A DNA stretch of 64,000 nucleotides from Sulfobacillus sp. (GCA_027309085.1 DAIDDL010000013.1:1-64000), one strand, 5' to 3'; numbered from the stretch's first letter, positions 16,901 through 26,212 are shown. The notes: generated from the letters alone by a model not told the origin. Program-made: numbers and translations.

Positions 16901-18541
16901 TTACCGGACCCCTTGAATGTGGCCCGCGTCATCCACCCCAACACGGTAGGCCGCCGGCTCTTTAGGCAATCCAGGCATGCGGATCATGTCACCCGCCAGA
17001 GGCACGATATATCCAGCTCCTCGGGCAATATCAATGTCCCGAATGGACACGGTAAAGCCCTCGGGACGACCAAGGCGCTTGGGATTGTCGCTAAGGGAGT
17101 ACTGGGTTTTGGCTATGCAGACCTTTAAATCGCTTTCCCCCCATTTCTGCAATTTTTTAAGCGTGCGCTCTGCACTGGCACTGTATTCGACCCGGCTGCC
17201 CCCGTAAATTTTGGTGACAATCCGCTCAATTTTCTCATGCAAGGGCAACTCATCCGCATATAGGGGCTGGAACGCCGCGGGCTGCCTTTCCAGTTCTTTG
17301 GCCACAAGACGCGCTAAATCTTGGCCCCCCGCTCCCCCCTGACCAAATACATCCGCCGGAGCTGCAGAGATTCCCCGCGCGCCGAGGTCATGCACCAGCC
17401 ACTGAATTTCTTCTTCCGTGTCGGTCCCAAACCGGTTGATGGCGACCACCACAGGCAGTCCAAATGACTCAAGATTTTCGATATGTTTGAGCAAATTCGC
17501 CATTCCCTGCTTGAGGGCCCCAAGATTCGGTTCAGCCATGTGGGCCAGATCTTGGCCGCCGTGATAGCGCAGAGCCCGCAAGGTGACCACCACCACCGCC
17601 AGAGACGGTTCGAGGTGCGCCAGGGGGGCCTTGATATCCAAGAACTTTTCCGCTCCAAGATCCGCGCCGAATCCTGCCTCCGTGATCACGACGTCTGACA
17701 TGCGCAGTCCTGCCTCAGTTGCTACAATGCTGTTGCAGCCGTGGGCAATGTTGGCAAATGGTCCCCCGTGCATTATGACCGGCGTGTGTTCCGACGTCTG
17801 CACCAGATTCGGCATCATCGCGTCCTTCAGCAGGGCCGTCATCGCATCTTCGGCTCCAATATCCGCCGCCGTCACCATCTCTGCTCCCTCACTGGCGATG
17901 ACCATCCGTCCCAGGCGCCGTTTCAAATCCTTCAAATTTTGCGCAAGAGTGAGGACCGCCATTACCTCTGAAGCCGCCGTGATATCAAATCCGGTTTCGC
18001 GTGGAACTCCTTGGGCAGGGCCTCCCAGCCCAATGACCACATGGCGCAGCGCGCGGTCATTGACATCCAGCACACGCTTCCACAAAATGCGCCGGGGATC
18101 AGCATGCAAGCGGCTTCCGTGAAACAGCTCGTTGTCGATTAAAGCCGCTAATAGATTATGCGCCGCCGTAATCGCGTGAAAATCTCCAGTGAAGTGCAGG
18201 TTGATTTCTGTGGAAGGCTCAGCCTGGGATGCCCCGCCCCCAGTCGCTCCTCCTTTCATGCCGAATGTCGGTCCCATCGACGGTTCACGCAATACCGCCG
18301 TAGCCGCAATTCCCAAACGCCGCATAGCCTGTGACAATCCAATCGACATCGTCGTCTTTCCCTCTCCGGGCGGGGTGGGATTGATAGAGGTCATCAGCAC
18401 CAGCTTGGCTCGGCGTGGCCTCTGATAAATAATATCCAAGGGAATCTTTGCTTTATCGGTGCTAATCTGAATAATATCTGATGGCAAAAGGTCAAGTTGC
18501 TGAGCAATCTCCCCAATGGGCCGCAGCGCTTGCTGGGACAT
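16901..18541 (-). CDS. fhs: Formate-tetrahydrofolate ligase
   Basis: At 546 residues this is close to the family norm (about 555). The enzyme makes 10-formyl-tetrahydrofolate from formate, ATP and tetrahydrofolate. The P-loop TPPGEGKTT is at residues 56-64, followed by EPSMGPTFGMKGGATGGG and the family block NLHFTGDFHAITAAHNLL. The ATG has GGAGGCG 7 bases upstream. It is the first gene of a two-gene operon with the CbbY-like phosphatase. No other folate-cycle genes are in the window, so this enzyme probably supplies formyl groups for biosynthesis or links to formate assimilation. Confidence 0.96.
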   Translation of the reverse strand: MSQQALRPIGEIAQQLDLLPSDIIQISTDKAKIPLDIIYQRPRRAKLVLMTSINPTPPGEGKTTMSIGLSQAMRRLGIAATAVLREPSMGPTFGMKGGATGGGASQAEPSTEINLHFTGDFHAITAAHNLLAALIDNELFHGSRLHADPRRILWKRVLDVNDRALRHVVIGLGGPAQGVPRETGFDITAASEVMAVLTLAQNLKDLKRRLGRMVIASEGAEMVTAADIGAEDAMTALLKDAMMPNLVQTSEHTPVIMHGGPFANIAHGCNSIVATEAGLRMSDVVITEAGFGADLGAEKFLDIKAPLAHLEPSLAVVVVTLRALRYHGGQDLAHMAEPNLGALKQGMANLLKHIENLESFGLPVVVAINRFGTDTEEEIQWLVHDLGARGISAAPADVFGQGGAGGQDLARLVAKELERQPAAFQPLYADELPLHEKIERIVTKIYGGSRVEYSASAERTLKKLQKWGESDLKVCIAKTQYSLSDNPKRLGRPEGFTVSIRDIDIARGAGYIVPLAGDMIRMPGLPKEPAAYRVGVDDAGHIQGVR

Positions 18542-18733
18542 GTGGTCGCCTCCGGTAGACTTTTCTATTTTTGTGAATCGTAACCTTATCTATCCCACTA
18601 TAACCCATGGTCCAGAGAGTTTCCCTTGTTGTTTCTGTTTTGGGTCTTGCGCGAAAACGGGAATAATACAAATGGATATGGACCATAGAAGATGAGACAC
18701 TGTTCTTAGGTGCAGAGCGAGAGGTGGATACGG

Positions 18734-19120
18734 ATGACATCATGGCTGTGGCCGTCTATTCTGATCGCGGCTATTCTCAACACCATAATCCATGAAAGCG
18801 CACACATCCTGTTGGCTCAGCATCTCGGAGGCCGTTGGCGTGGCCTGCGGTGGCACCATGGCCGTCTATCGTCCGCGATCGATATGGCCGGTCTTTCCCT
18901 GTCGGCGCACCGGCGGGTAGCGCTTGTCGGCGTTGCAGCCGATCTATTTTTAGCCTGCCTTGCTGGGCTGCTGCTCGCTCAATTCCACACCGTGTGGGCC
19001 GAAGGGCCTTTTATATGGGCGAGCGCCAGCGTCTTGGTGAATGGGTGTCCCCTTATCCCCCATTCCGATGGATGGCAGGTTATTTTTGGAGCAAGGCATT
19101 TCGCCAATCCCAAGGGTTAA
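18734..19120 (+). CDS. Very small M50-like (site-2 protease-type) membrane metalloprotein
   Basis: This 128-residue protein has three or four hydrophobic segments. HESAH at residues 20-24 sits in the first helix and gives the HExxH zinc motif. Near the end, N103 and D112-G113 in NGCPLIPHSDGW resemble the NPxxDG motif that supplies the third zinc ligand in site-2 proteases. Full-length M50 proteases are two to three times longer, so this is a minimal form or a relative without activity. The ATG at 18734 follows GAGGTGG. It converges with the dehydrogenase gene and overlaps it by 41 bases. No substrate candidate is adjacent. Confidence 0.6.
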   Translation: MTSWLWPSILIAAILNTIIHESAHILLAQHLGGRWRGLRWHHGRLSSAIDMAGLSLSAHRRVALVGVAADLFLACLAGLLLAQFHTVWAEGPFIWASASVLVNGCPLIPHSDGWQVIFGARHFANPKG

Positions 19121-20177
19121 CCCCATCCTCTGGAATCAGTTGGTCTTGGAGCGGCTCATGAGAAAAATAATGATGGACATTGCGCAGCGCGCTCGCGGCC
19201 ATTTTTTCCAGAGACTGTGTGGTCATCCCTGCAATGTGGGGCGAGAACAGTACACGGCGCCGAATCTCCAGAGGAAGATTCCGCAAAGGGCTGCTGGCAT
19301 CGAGCGGCTCAGATTCAAAAACGTCCAGAGCAGCACCGTAAATAGCCCGCCTCATCAGTACATCCGCCAGTGCGTGCTCGTCTACGACTGCTCCGCGGCC
19401 CACATTGACCAACACCGCCGAAGGCTTCATCTGTGATAGCGACTCCGGTCCGGCTAAATGGTGGGTAGCCTCCGTCAGCGGCACGGCCAGTACCACAATG
19501 TCTGACATCCCCCACAGGGCCTCTGCTGGCACGTAACGGATTGCCTTCTCTTTCTCCCATGCAAGATTGCGGTGGCGCTGGTGATACACCATGTGCAGAT
19601 CAAACGCTTTCCCGAATGCAGCAAGGCGTTGACCAATCGAGCCCAGCCCATAAATACCCAACGTAAGCCCGCTTAAATCACGGATGGATCCCGCTAGCCG
19701 CTGGCGGTCGCCGAATGATCCGCCAAGAACCATTTCATGGGCATCGCCCATATCCCTCAACAGGTACATCGCAGACATCAGCACATGCTCCGCGACCGCC
19801 TGCGCATTCTGTCCACGATTGTGGGCCGCAACAATGCGGCGAAATGCCAGCGCGGCCAAATCCAGGTTATTGTAGCCAGATCCCAGAGTCTGCACATACT
19901 CCAATTGACCCCAAGGGGCCAGTGTGCGCTCATTGACCGCGTTGCCCGCGGCGATCATCGCCCGCGCCTGGCTGAAAGTGTCCATCCGGGTCGGAGCCCC
20001 GATATCGCCGATAAAACGGACATCAAGATCGTTGAACAGCGCCGCTGCACGCCGCATTAGGGGATGCTGCGCAAAAGAAATCACCAAGGGTCTTGCTGTG
20101 CTGCCCAAGCTTGCCACCATCCCCACAATCGCATTGATTGGATCGATTGTAGCATGTTTTGCTTCGGCATCCCCCAC
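19080..20177 (-). CDS. D-2-hydroxyacid dehydrogenase family protein
   Basis: This NAD(P)-dependent dehydrogenase has the nucleotide motif GIYGLGSIG and the catalytic trio of the family: arginine in NVGRGAVVDE, glutamate in FESEPL and histidine in SPHIAG. It should reduce a 2-keto acid (glyoxylate, hydroxypyruvate or phosphoglycerate-type substrates); the exact one is unknown. The longest frame starts at GTG 20177 with 365 residues, but an ATG at 20120 is as likely, because the family block begins only at LVISF. It follows a 75-residue gene by 7 bases, so the two form an operon. The 3' end overlaps the M50-like gene tail to tail. Confidence 0.82.
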   Translation of the reverse strand: MGDAEAKHATIDPINAIVGMVASLGSTARPLVISFAQHPLMRRAAALFNDLDVRFIGDIGAPTRMDTFSQARAMIAAGNAVNERTLAPWGQLEYVQTLGSGYNNLDLAALAFRRIVAAHNRGQNAQAVAEHVLMSAMYLLRDMGDAHEMVLGGSFGDRQRLAGSIRDLSGLTLGIYGLGSIGQRLAAFGKAFDLHMVYHQRHRNLAWEKEKAIRYVPAEALWGMSDIVVLAVPLTEATHHLAGPESLSQMKPSAVLVNVGRGAVVDEHALADVLMRRAIYGAALDVFESEPLDASSPLRNLPLEIRRRVLFSPHIAGMTTQSLEKMAASALRNVHHYFSHEPLQDQLIPEDGVNPWDWRNALLQK

Positions 20178-20184
20178 AATTTGC

Positions 20185-20412
20185 CTATAAAGACTTCCCT
20201 ACAAGCTGGTTCATGGCCTCTGTCTGCCTAGGTTCCTCATGGGCTTTCACTGCCTCTTTGATCAGTGCTTTGAGCTGCTTTTCATCCAATGTGCCCACGT
20301 ACTCCAAATTGCCGATCTCAATATCCTGCGTCTTCTGACTTCCATCGTCAAGAATGGTGTGCACCTCAAAATTCGGATATTTGCCGGTCATTCGAAATTC
20401 CTTAATCTTCAT
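20185..20412 (-). CDS. Small hypothetical protein
   Basis: This 75-residue, charged, soluble protein is not recognised. The ATG is preceded by GGGGAG at a good distance, and it sits 7 bases before the 2-hydroxyacid dehydrogenase gene. Alternating short strands (FEVHTILDDGSQKTQDIEIG) and a C-terminal amphipathic helix (EKQLKALIKEAVKAHEE) are visible. It may be co-expressed with the dehydrogenase. Confidence 0.65.
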   Translation of the reverse strand: MKIKEFRMTGKYPNFEVHTILDDGSQKTQDIEIGNLEYVGTLDEKQLKALIKEAVKAHEEPRQTEAMNQLVGKSL

Positions 20413-20540
20413 GCTGACTCCCCTTACGGTTTTAAGGTTAGAATGACCTTTTTCTTAACGCTTTATGCGTATGATTCACCCTAGACCGCTGCGGGATGCT
20501 ACACTGAAAGCATTATGGGAAAGGGCGGCTACTCCCGGCG

Positions 20541-21368
20541 ATGACAATTGATAAATCGATAGGGCAGTCTATCCGGATGCACCGAAATTCTTTGCACTGG
20601 TCTCAGGCTCAGCTTGCCAGCAAAGTCGCCTTGTCGCAAAAACAATTGTCCCGAATCGAACAATCCCAAGTTCTAGACATTTCACGCGACCTGTTGGTAA
20701 CGATTGCCCGCACTCTAAAAAAGCCACTCGTCAGCGGAGAGCTCAACCAGTGGCTCTACAAATCGGGATACCGGCCCTATGTCGCACCGCTCCTGGACCT
20801 GCCGGCCGAATATCTAGAGTGGATTCGGCGATTCAATCCTTTTCCTGCCGCACTGCTCGATATTGGCTGGTATCTGCGTTTTTGGAATGACACTACGGGG
20901 CGCCTGTTCGGGATCCCCTTTGGGGCGCTTGACGGTCTTAATAGCAATCTGGCCGTACTACTTTATGCTCCGGACTCCCCACTCGCGGAATGGTGGCCTC
21001 CGGAACTTTTGGCACATATGCTGAATCGGCTGCTGGTGCAGTGGCAGCCCTACGCCACCGAAGCGTGGCTTCACCACCTTAAATCTCTCCTCCAACACCG
21101 CATTGGCATGACGTGGGAAGAACTGGCCGAAAAGTATTGCCCTTCGCCGGCAACGATCCCCTCAACGTCGGAGATCTTGTCATTTCGTGCACAAAGTGAT
21201 ATTAAAAGGCTGAGATTCCGGTCTAACCTGGTGCCCGTTCCGAATCGTCCGGATTTGGTCATCACCCATTACTACCCTTTGGACGACTATACGGAGCGCT
21301 GGTGCTGGCAGTCGGCAGGCCGCACCCTGCTTCCCGAAAGCGAGGAAAACACCCATGTTTCTAAGTGA
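20541..21368 (+). CDS. XRE-type regulator with MmyB-like C-terminal domain
   Basis: This 275-residue protein starts with a Cro/C1-type helix-turn-helix (IGQSIRMHRNSLHWSQAQLA, then LSQKQLSRIEQSQ, residues about 6-60). The remaining 200 residues have the MmyB-like ligand-binding layout: ALLDIGWYLRFWND followed by RLFGIP, and a late block with RFRSNLVPVPNRPDLVITHYYPLDD. Such regulators usually control an adjacent oxidoreductase gene. Here the adjacent gene, overlapping by 14 bases, encodes an AhpF-N-like thioredoxin protein. This suggests a redox or small-molecule sensing pair, but the ligand is unknown. Confidence 0.75.
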   Translation: MTIDKSIGQSIRMHRNSLHWSQAQLASKVALSQKQLSRIEQSQVLDISRDLLVTIARTLKKPLVSGELNQWLYKSGYRPYVAPLLDLPAEYLEWIRRFNPFPAALLDIGWYLRFWNDTTGRLFGIPFGALDGLNSNLAVLLYAPDSPLAEWWPPELLAHMLNRLLVQWQPYATEAWLHHLKSLLQHRIGMTWEELAEKYCPSPATIPSTSEILSFRAQSDIKRLRFRSNLVPVPNRPDLVITHYYPLDDYTERWCWQSAGRTLLPESEENTHVSK

Positions 21369-21990
21369 GGATGATGAGCGGCGCACGAGACGCACACTGG
21401 AGACTATAAGAGAAAATCTCACCCTGCGCGTCTATTCCGACCTGCCGCAAGGTTCTCTGACCCAGGCCACACTGGACCTCGTGGATTACACTGTCAGTCT
21501 ATCTCCAGAAAATCTCAGCCGGGACCTCCTGCCTCTCGCCAGCGGGATGCTCGACCCGACCACCACGATCGTGTCAGAGAGCCACGGCGTTTTCGGCGTC
21601 CGCTTTAGCGGGACACCCAGCGGGATGGAATACACCGCCTTGATCGAGGCTCTCCTCACTTTTGGACAGTCCCTAGCAGCAACGGTGCCCCCCATATCGT
21701 CATGGCTGGCCCAAATCCAACATCCAGTGCAGGCGCAGATTTTTGTCTCCCCCACCTGCATGCGCTGTCCTCATGTGGTGGCTATGGCCATACAGTTTGC
21801 CCGCCTCCAGCCGCTGATTAGCGTCAATATCATTCAGGTTGACCAGTTCCCTGCTGCGGGACAACAGCACCAGGTGTTGGGAGTCCCAACCACATGGTGC
21901 GAGCCCGGACCCTATGTGTTCACGGGCATGCCTGCACCCGAGTATTTTGCGGCGTACCTCATTCAGGCATCGACGTCGGCTGCTCCGTAA
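21355..21990 (+). CDS. Stand-alone AhpF N-terminal-like protein, tandem thioredoxin fold
   Basis: This 211-residue protein has two thioredoxin-like halves. The first (about residues 20-110) has lost its CxxC. The second carries C135-x2-C138 in SPTCMRCPHVV followed by the cis-proline loop VLGVPTTW. This is the layout of the N-terminal domain of AhpF and of protein disulfide oxidoreductases, which pass electrons to peroxiredoxins. No flavoprotein or peroxiredoxin gene is adjacent, so its reductant is unclear. It overlaps the XRE/MmyB-like gene and is very likely co-translated with it. Confidence 0.7.
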   Translation: MFLSEDDERRTRRTLETIRENLTLRVYSDLPQGSLTQATLDLVDYTVSLSPENLSRDLLPLASGMLDPTTTIVSESHGVFGVRFSGTPSGMEYTALIEALLTFGQSLAATVPPISSWLAQIQHPVQAQIFVSPTCMRCPHVVAMAIQFARLQPLISVNIIQVDQFPAAGQQHQVLGVPTTWCEPGPYVFTGMPAPEYFAAYLIQASTSAAP

Positions 21991-22858
21991 CCCGTGCGGG
22001 AGAGCGGATGAAACCCGCACCGGCAGCGCCTGCAATGACAATCAACCCGCCTTCCATCTGCGTCACGGTCAAGCTTTCATGGAGAAGCAGGACAGCCAAC
22101 ACTGCCGTAAACACCGGCAAAAGATTCATATAGGGTGCCGCCGTCCCGCTGCCAAGCCGGTTTACCCCAGCACTCCACATCATGAATGCCACCACTGAAG
22201 CCAGAGTGCTCACGTATGCCAAAGCCAGAACACTCTCGGCCGTCAAGCGGACCGGCTGGTATGAGAGGTTCCACAGGCCCAGCAGAGCGGACGGAACAAC
22301 TCCCCCTACGGCGGCCCCCGCTGTCAGCACCAAAGCCGAAAATCGGTGGCGGTAGCGCCGTCCCAAAGCGGTATATACCCCCCAGGCCAATGCGGCCATA
22401 ATCAGGACAACGGCCCCCATGACACCGCCGGACTCCGACCCACTCCCTCCTAGCAGCAACAGTTCCCCGCCAATGGACACCGCCACCATCGCCCACTGTC
22501 CGAGGCGGACTCTGTCCCCCGCAATAAGAAATCCTGCCACCAGTACTGCCAAAGGGGTGAATCCGGACAACAACCCAGCTTCACCGGCCGGAACCATGGC
22601 AAGTCCCCAATAAGTCAGACTCGAAAACAGGAACATGCCCACAAATCCCATGAGCACAAATGCTTTCCATTCTTGCCGGAAGGGCACGCGCTCTCCCCGC
22701 TGGCGCACAATTAGCATCAAAATGGCTGCCGAAACAATCCACCGGATTCCGTTAAGGGTAAACGGGCCCATGCTGATGCGGAGCACCCTTCCGGCCAGGT
22801 AGTTGCCAGCCCAAAGCATGTTGGCGGCCACCAGCAGGAGAATAAATTTTCCCCGCAC
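21959..22858 (-). CDS. EamA/DMT-family transporter
   Basis: This 299-residue membrane protein has ten predicted helices in two repeats, each of the EamA (drug/metabolite transporter) type. NMLWAGNYLAGRVL in helix 1 and GSGTAAPYMNLLPVFTAVLA in the second repeat are typical. It probably exports an amino acid or other metabolite. The GTG start follows the stop of the upstream gene directly (TAAGTG), so the two are translationally coupled. It converges with the thioredoxin-like gene, overlapping by 32 bases. Confidence 0.85.
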   Translation of the reverse strand: MRGKFILLLVAANMLWAGNYLAGRVLRISMGPFTLNGIRWIVSAAILMLIVRQRGERVPFRQEWKAFVLMGFVGMFLFSSLTYWGLAMVPAGEAGLLSGFTPLAVLVAGFLIAGDRVRLGQWAMVAVSIGGELLLLGGSGSESGGVMGAVVLIMAALAWGVYTALGRRYRHRFSALVLTAGAAVGGVVPSALLGLWNLSYQPVRLTAESVLALAYVSTLASVVAFMMWSAGVNRLGSGTAAPYMNLLPVFTAVLAVLLLHESLTVTQMEGGLIVIAGAAGAGFIRSPARVTEQPTSMPE

Positions 22859-23152
22859 TTACTGGGCCGCCTGATGCCGCACGTATACCCGGCGGATTCC
22901 TTTATGCCACACTTCCACAGGACTTCCGCCGGGATTGACATACACTTCCCCGGTCGGTTCATATCCTCCTTGCGGCACATTGGTCAGCACACGCTGGTAG
23001 CGCGCATTCCATCCGAGAGAAAAGGCTAGGAGGATGATGCCTGCCCCTATCAGGTAATACATAATTTGAGGGATTCCGACCATCCCAAAAATTATCCCGC
23101 CGACTACTGCCACAGCTCCCGTGCCCCGAACAACAATCTGGTCCACAAACAT
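22859..23152 (-). CDS. Small membrane protein of unknown function
   Basis: This 97-residue protein has two hydrophobic helices (AVAVVGGIIFGMVG and MYYLIGAGIILLAFSLG), then a soluble tail with NPGGSPVEVWHKGIRRVYVR. It is not recognised. The ATG at 23152 is preferred over GTG 23176 because GGGGAAGGGGAA lies just upstream. It is coupled to the downstream EamA transporter. Confidence 0.6.
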   Translation of the reverse strand: MFVDQIVVRGTGAVAVVGGIIFGMVGIPQIMYYLIGAGIILLAFSLGWNARYQRVLTNVPQGGYEPTGEVYVNPGGSPVEVWHKGIRRVYVRHQAAQ

Positions 23153-23206
23153 GATCGCTTTTTCCCCTTCCCCCACAACGGTGCCCTTACACGGATGACT
23201 GCGGCC

Positions 23207-23557
23207 TCACTTCACCACACGCCCAGTCCACTTGGCCATGCCGCCAACCATATTGCGTACCTCAAACCCTTGGGTGCGCAACATGCGGGCGGCTTGAGCA
23301 CTGCGGCGTCCCGTGTGGCAGACCGTGACAATCATCGCCTCCGTGCGCAACTCGTGGGTACGCTTATTAAGCTCCGCAATAGGGATTAACTGGGCGCCTT
23401 TGATGTGTCCTTGCCGGTACTCATGCTGCATGCGCACGTCCAGAATGACGATTTTCTGACCTTGCTCGATAAGTTCCAATACTTCACCAGGCATAATAAC
23501 AGAGGGAACCCGCTGTGTTTTTGTGCCTCGTCTCTTGCCAATCAACCATTCCAGCAT
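23207..23557 (-). CDS. Rhodanese-domain protein
   Basis: This 116-residue single-domain rhodanese has the conserved ILDVRMQHEYRQGHIKGAQL block and the active-site loop CHTGRRS with cysteine 80. It transfers sulfane sulfur. The ATG at 23557 has GGAGG 7 bases upstream; the longer frame upstream has no start signal. A hydrophobic N-terminus (MLEWLIG) might associate with the membrane. Its neighbour downstream in reading order is the small membrane protein, and upstream lies a cysteine synthase-type gene, so a role in sulfur handling is plausible. Confidence 0.88.
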   Translation of the reverse strand: MLEWLIGKRRGTKTQRVPSVIMPGEVLELIEQGQKIVILDVRMQHEYRQGHIKGAQLIPIAELNKRTHELRTEAMIVTVCHTGRRSAQAARMLRTQGFEVRNMVGGMAKWTGRVVK

Positions 23558-23740
23558 CGCTATCCTCCAAATTTTGAGATCAACCCAACGCTTCTGCAAC
23601 CATGTTGCAACGCCCCAAGACCCCGGATCCTGCAGTTGATGCACGCACCACTTCACCGATAGTGATTATTTTAGCACCGCCCGCATTAGGGAGAAAGAAC
23701 CCAGCGGGAGTGGCGCCCCCGCAATCGGAATGGAGACGAT

Positions 23741-24670
23741 CTAGCCATTAAAAATATTGCTGAGATAGTTGCGGCCGGTATCTGGAGCCACCGCCACCAC
23801 CAGCGATCCCGCCGGCAGACTCTCGGCCACCCGGACCGCCACATGCACCATTGCGCCTGATGAGCCCCCGGCCAAAATGCCTTCTTCATGCGCCAGCCGG
23901 CGGCACATTGCAAAGGCCTCCTCGTCAGCCACCGCCACCCAGCGGTCCACCACATCCATATCCAGGGTGGCGGGATAATAGTCCTCTCCCATTCCCTCAA
24001 TTTTAAACGGGGCCACGGGACCCGTAAAAATAGAACCCACTGGGTCCGCGCCAATCACGAGAATGTCTGGATTTTTCTGCTTCAAGTATCGTCCAATTCC
24101 CGTGATGGTGCCGCCAGTTCCCGCCCCTGCCACCACGGCAGCGACTCTTTCTCCGGACGCTTCCCAAATTTCTGGACCCGTGGTGTTGAAATGAGCGAGG
24201 GCGTTGGCCTCTTGTTCAAATTGCCCCATATAGCAGCCACCGGGTACCTCTTCGGCCAGCCGTTTAGCAATGTTTTGGTAATTGTCCGGATCGTTTCTGG
24301 GAGCTTCGGGCACGATGCGCACCGAGGCGCCGAAAGCTTTTAGAATGGCAATTTTGTCGGGACTCATTTTCTCGGGAACCACAAAAAGCGCCTGGTAACC
24401 CTTTACCGCGGCCGCCATGGCCAGGGCTATTCCTGTATTGCCGGCTGTCGCCTCCACAATCGTGCCTCCGGCGCGAAGTCGCCCATCGCGCTCTGCGCTG
24501 TCGATTAAAGCGCCAGCAATGCGGTCTTTTATGCTCCCGCCTGGATTGACCGCTTCAAACTTCACCGCGATTTGCGCCCCATTGCCGGGAATCACACGCT
24601 GAAGGGCAATTAAAGGGGTGTGGCCCACCGCCTGCAGCACATTGGGCAGAATATTTCCCGCATGTTCCAT
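23741..24670 (-). CDS. Cysteine synthase / cystathionine beta-synthase family enzyme
   Basis: This 309-residue fold-type II PLP enzyme has GGSIKDR with the PLP lysine K48, EATAGNTGI for substrate carboxylate binding, and GTGGTITG for the PLP phosphate. The C-terminal blocks EGMGEDYYPATLDMDVVDRW and PDTGRNYLSNIFNG are nearer to cystathionine beta-synthase (MccA-type) than to CysK, so it may condense O-acetylserine or serine with homocysteine. Classical cysteine synthase remains possible. A TATAAT on the minus strand at 24714-24719 could be its -10 box, giving a leader of about 40 bases. Confidence 0.85.
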   Translation of the reverse strand: MEHAGNILPNVLQAVGHTPLIALQRVIPGNGAQIAVKFEAVNPGGSIKDRIAGALIDSAERDGRLRAGGTIVEATAGNTGIALAMAAAVKGYQALFVVPEKMSPDKIAILKAFGASVRIVPEAPRNDPDNYQNIAKRLAEEVPGGCYMGQFEQEANALAHFNTTGPEIWEASGERVAAVVAGAGTGGTITGIGRYLKQKNPDILVIGADPVGSIFTGPVAPFKIEGMGEDYYPATLDMDVVDRWVAVADEEAFAMCRRLAHEEGILAGGSSGAMVHVAVRVAESLPAGSLVVAVAPDTGRNYLSNIFNG

Positions 24671-24829
24671 TCGCCGTCCCCTTCTTTCAGCTCTGTTAGG
24701 TCTTGTCCTTTTGATTATACCGAAATTATGGTCCCCTCTCCGATCAGTAAATACCGTTAAAGAGGATTTTCACGCGGCATGTGGAATAAATTTTATCGTC
24801 GAACTTGACCTTGGAAGGATGAGGATAGG

Positions 24830-26080
24830 GTGCAGCAGGTCAATACCGAAATCAAACATTTATCCCCCACTAAGAATTTCACCTTGAGTTTCTATTGGTT
24901 TACAGCCAATGTGCAGTGGACGGCGTTAATTATTATCGTTGTTCCCCGCGCCATTTTGGCCATTGTCGGCCGCAATGCCTCAACAGGAATCCTCTCGATT
25001 CTCGTCGTCATCGGTTCGGTTATCGCCACTTTCGTCCAACCCTGGGCGGGATGGGTCAGCGACCGCGTGCGCCACCACTGGGGCCGCCGGCGGCCCTATA
25101 TTCTCTTGGGCACTCTCGGCAATATTGCCGGGCTTCTGATCATGGGCTACGGCTCCCACTCCCTGCTGGTATTCGCCGCCGGCTATTTTCTGGTGCAGTT
25201 CTTCGCCAATCTCGCCCAGGCCGCCTACCAGGCCCTAATCCCTGACTTGGTCAGCACGGCGCAGCGGGGCACTGCTTCGGGCTGGATGGGATTTATGACC
25301 CAATTCGCTATAATATTTGGCGCTTTGGCTCCGCGATATTTCGGCAATCCCTCAGTGTACTGGGTGCTCTCCGGAATATTAGCAGGTGGCTGGGCCGTCA
25401 CCCAGTTTGGCGTGAAGGAACAAGATTCCCGGCAGCAGTCAGTTCAACCCGTTAGCGTTTTGCAAGGAATCCGCCAGATGTGGATCTCCCCCCGGCAGCA
25501 TCCTGATTTCTGGTGGGTTTTTTCCACCCGGCTGATGGTCATGCTCGGCTTTGCGACCCTGGAAAACTATCTTTTTTACTATCTCAAATTCACCGTGGGC
25601 CTCAAAAACCCCGAAAGCACCGTATTTGACATTCTGGTGCTGCTCACGCTGGGCTCATTGGTCTCCGTCCTGGCGGCGGGCTGGGTTTCAGACCGTATCC
25701 ACAAGCGAAAAATCCTGGTCTCAACCGGAGGACTTTTGATGGGAGCCACTGCGCTTACGTTTGTATTTACCCATAATATGCCCACAATTTTCGTGATGGG
25801 GGGGATTTTTGGGGTAGGATATGGCATCTATCTTTCCACCGACTGGGCGCTTGCTGTGGATGTCTTGCCCCCCGGACCGACAGAAGGGAGGAGCATGGGG
25901 CTTTGGCAAGCTTCGTTCAATCTCGGACAAGTCGGGGCTGGCATGATCGCTGGAGCTCTGATTGCACCCCTGGCCCATGTCGTTCCCCTGTCTACCGCTT
26001 ACCGCATGCTCTTTTTGGTAACATTTTTGTACTTTGTCCTGGGCTCCGCATTTATCTATAAAGTCCGTACGGCCCATTGA
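24830..26080 (+). CDS. MFS transporter, SLC45/sugar-cation symporter-like
   Basis: This 416-residue protein has about 12 helices. The loop between helices 2 and 3 reads WAGWVSDRVRHHWGRRRPYI, with the RRRP motif of SLC45-type (sucrose/proton) and related transporters. QAAYQALIPDLV follows, as in that group. The GTG start has GGATGAGGATAGGG upstream. It is divergent from the PLP enzyme gene. The substrate is unknown; a sugar or glycoside is a reasonable guess. Confidence 0.8.
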   Translation: MQQVNTEIKHLSPTKNFTLSFYWFTANVQWTALIIIVVPRAILAIVGRNASTGILSILVVIGSVIATFVQPWAGWVSDRVRHHWGRRRPYILLGTLGNIAGLLIMGYGSHSLLVFAAGYFLVQFFANLAQAAYQALIPDLVSTAQRGTASGWMGFMTQFAIIFGALAPRYFGNPSVYWVLSGILAGGWAVTQFGVKEQDSRQQSVQPVSVLQGIRQMWISPRQHPDFWWVFSTRLMVMLGFATLENYLFYYLKFTVGLKNPESTVFDILVLLTLGSLVSVLAAGWVSDRIHKRKILVSTGGLLMGATALTFVFTHNMPTIFVMGGIFGVGYGIYLSTDWALAVDVLPPGPTEGRSMGLWQASFNLGQVGAGMIAGALIAPLAHVVPLSTAYRMLFLVTFLYFVLGSAFIYKVRTAH

Positions 26081-26212
26081 ACACACGAGACTGCAGAGCT
26101 TCAACCAATCTTCAGGTTTAGCATAAAGGAATCCCATGACTCCGAGGCGAATGTTAATCATCACGGGAACTCCATCCGAGACCACGCTCTGCGTGGGAGG
26201 AGGTCGGTAAAC

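Noticed and set aside
23686-24054. Tryptophan-rich minus-strand frame
   Set aside because: Out-of-frame shadow of the cystathionine beta-synthase-like gene.
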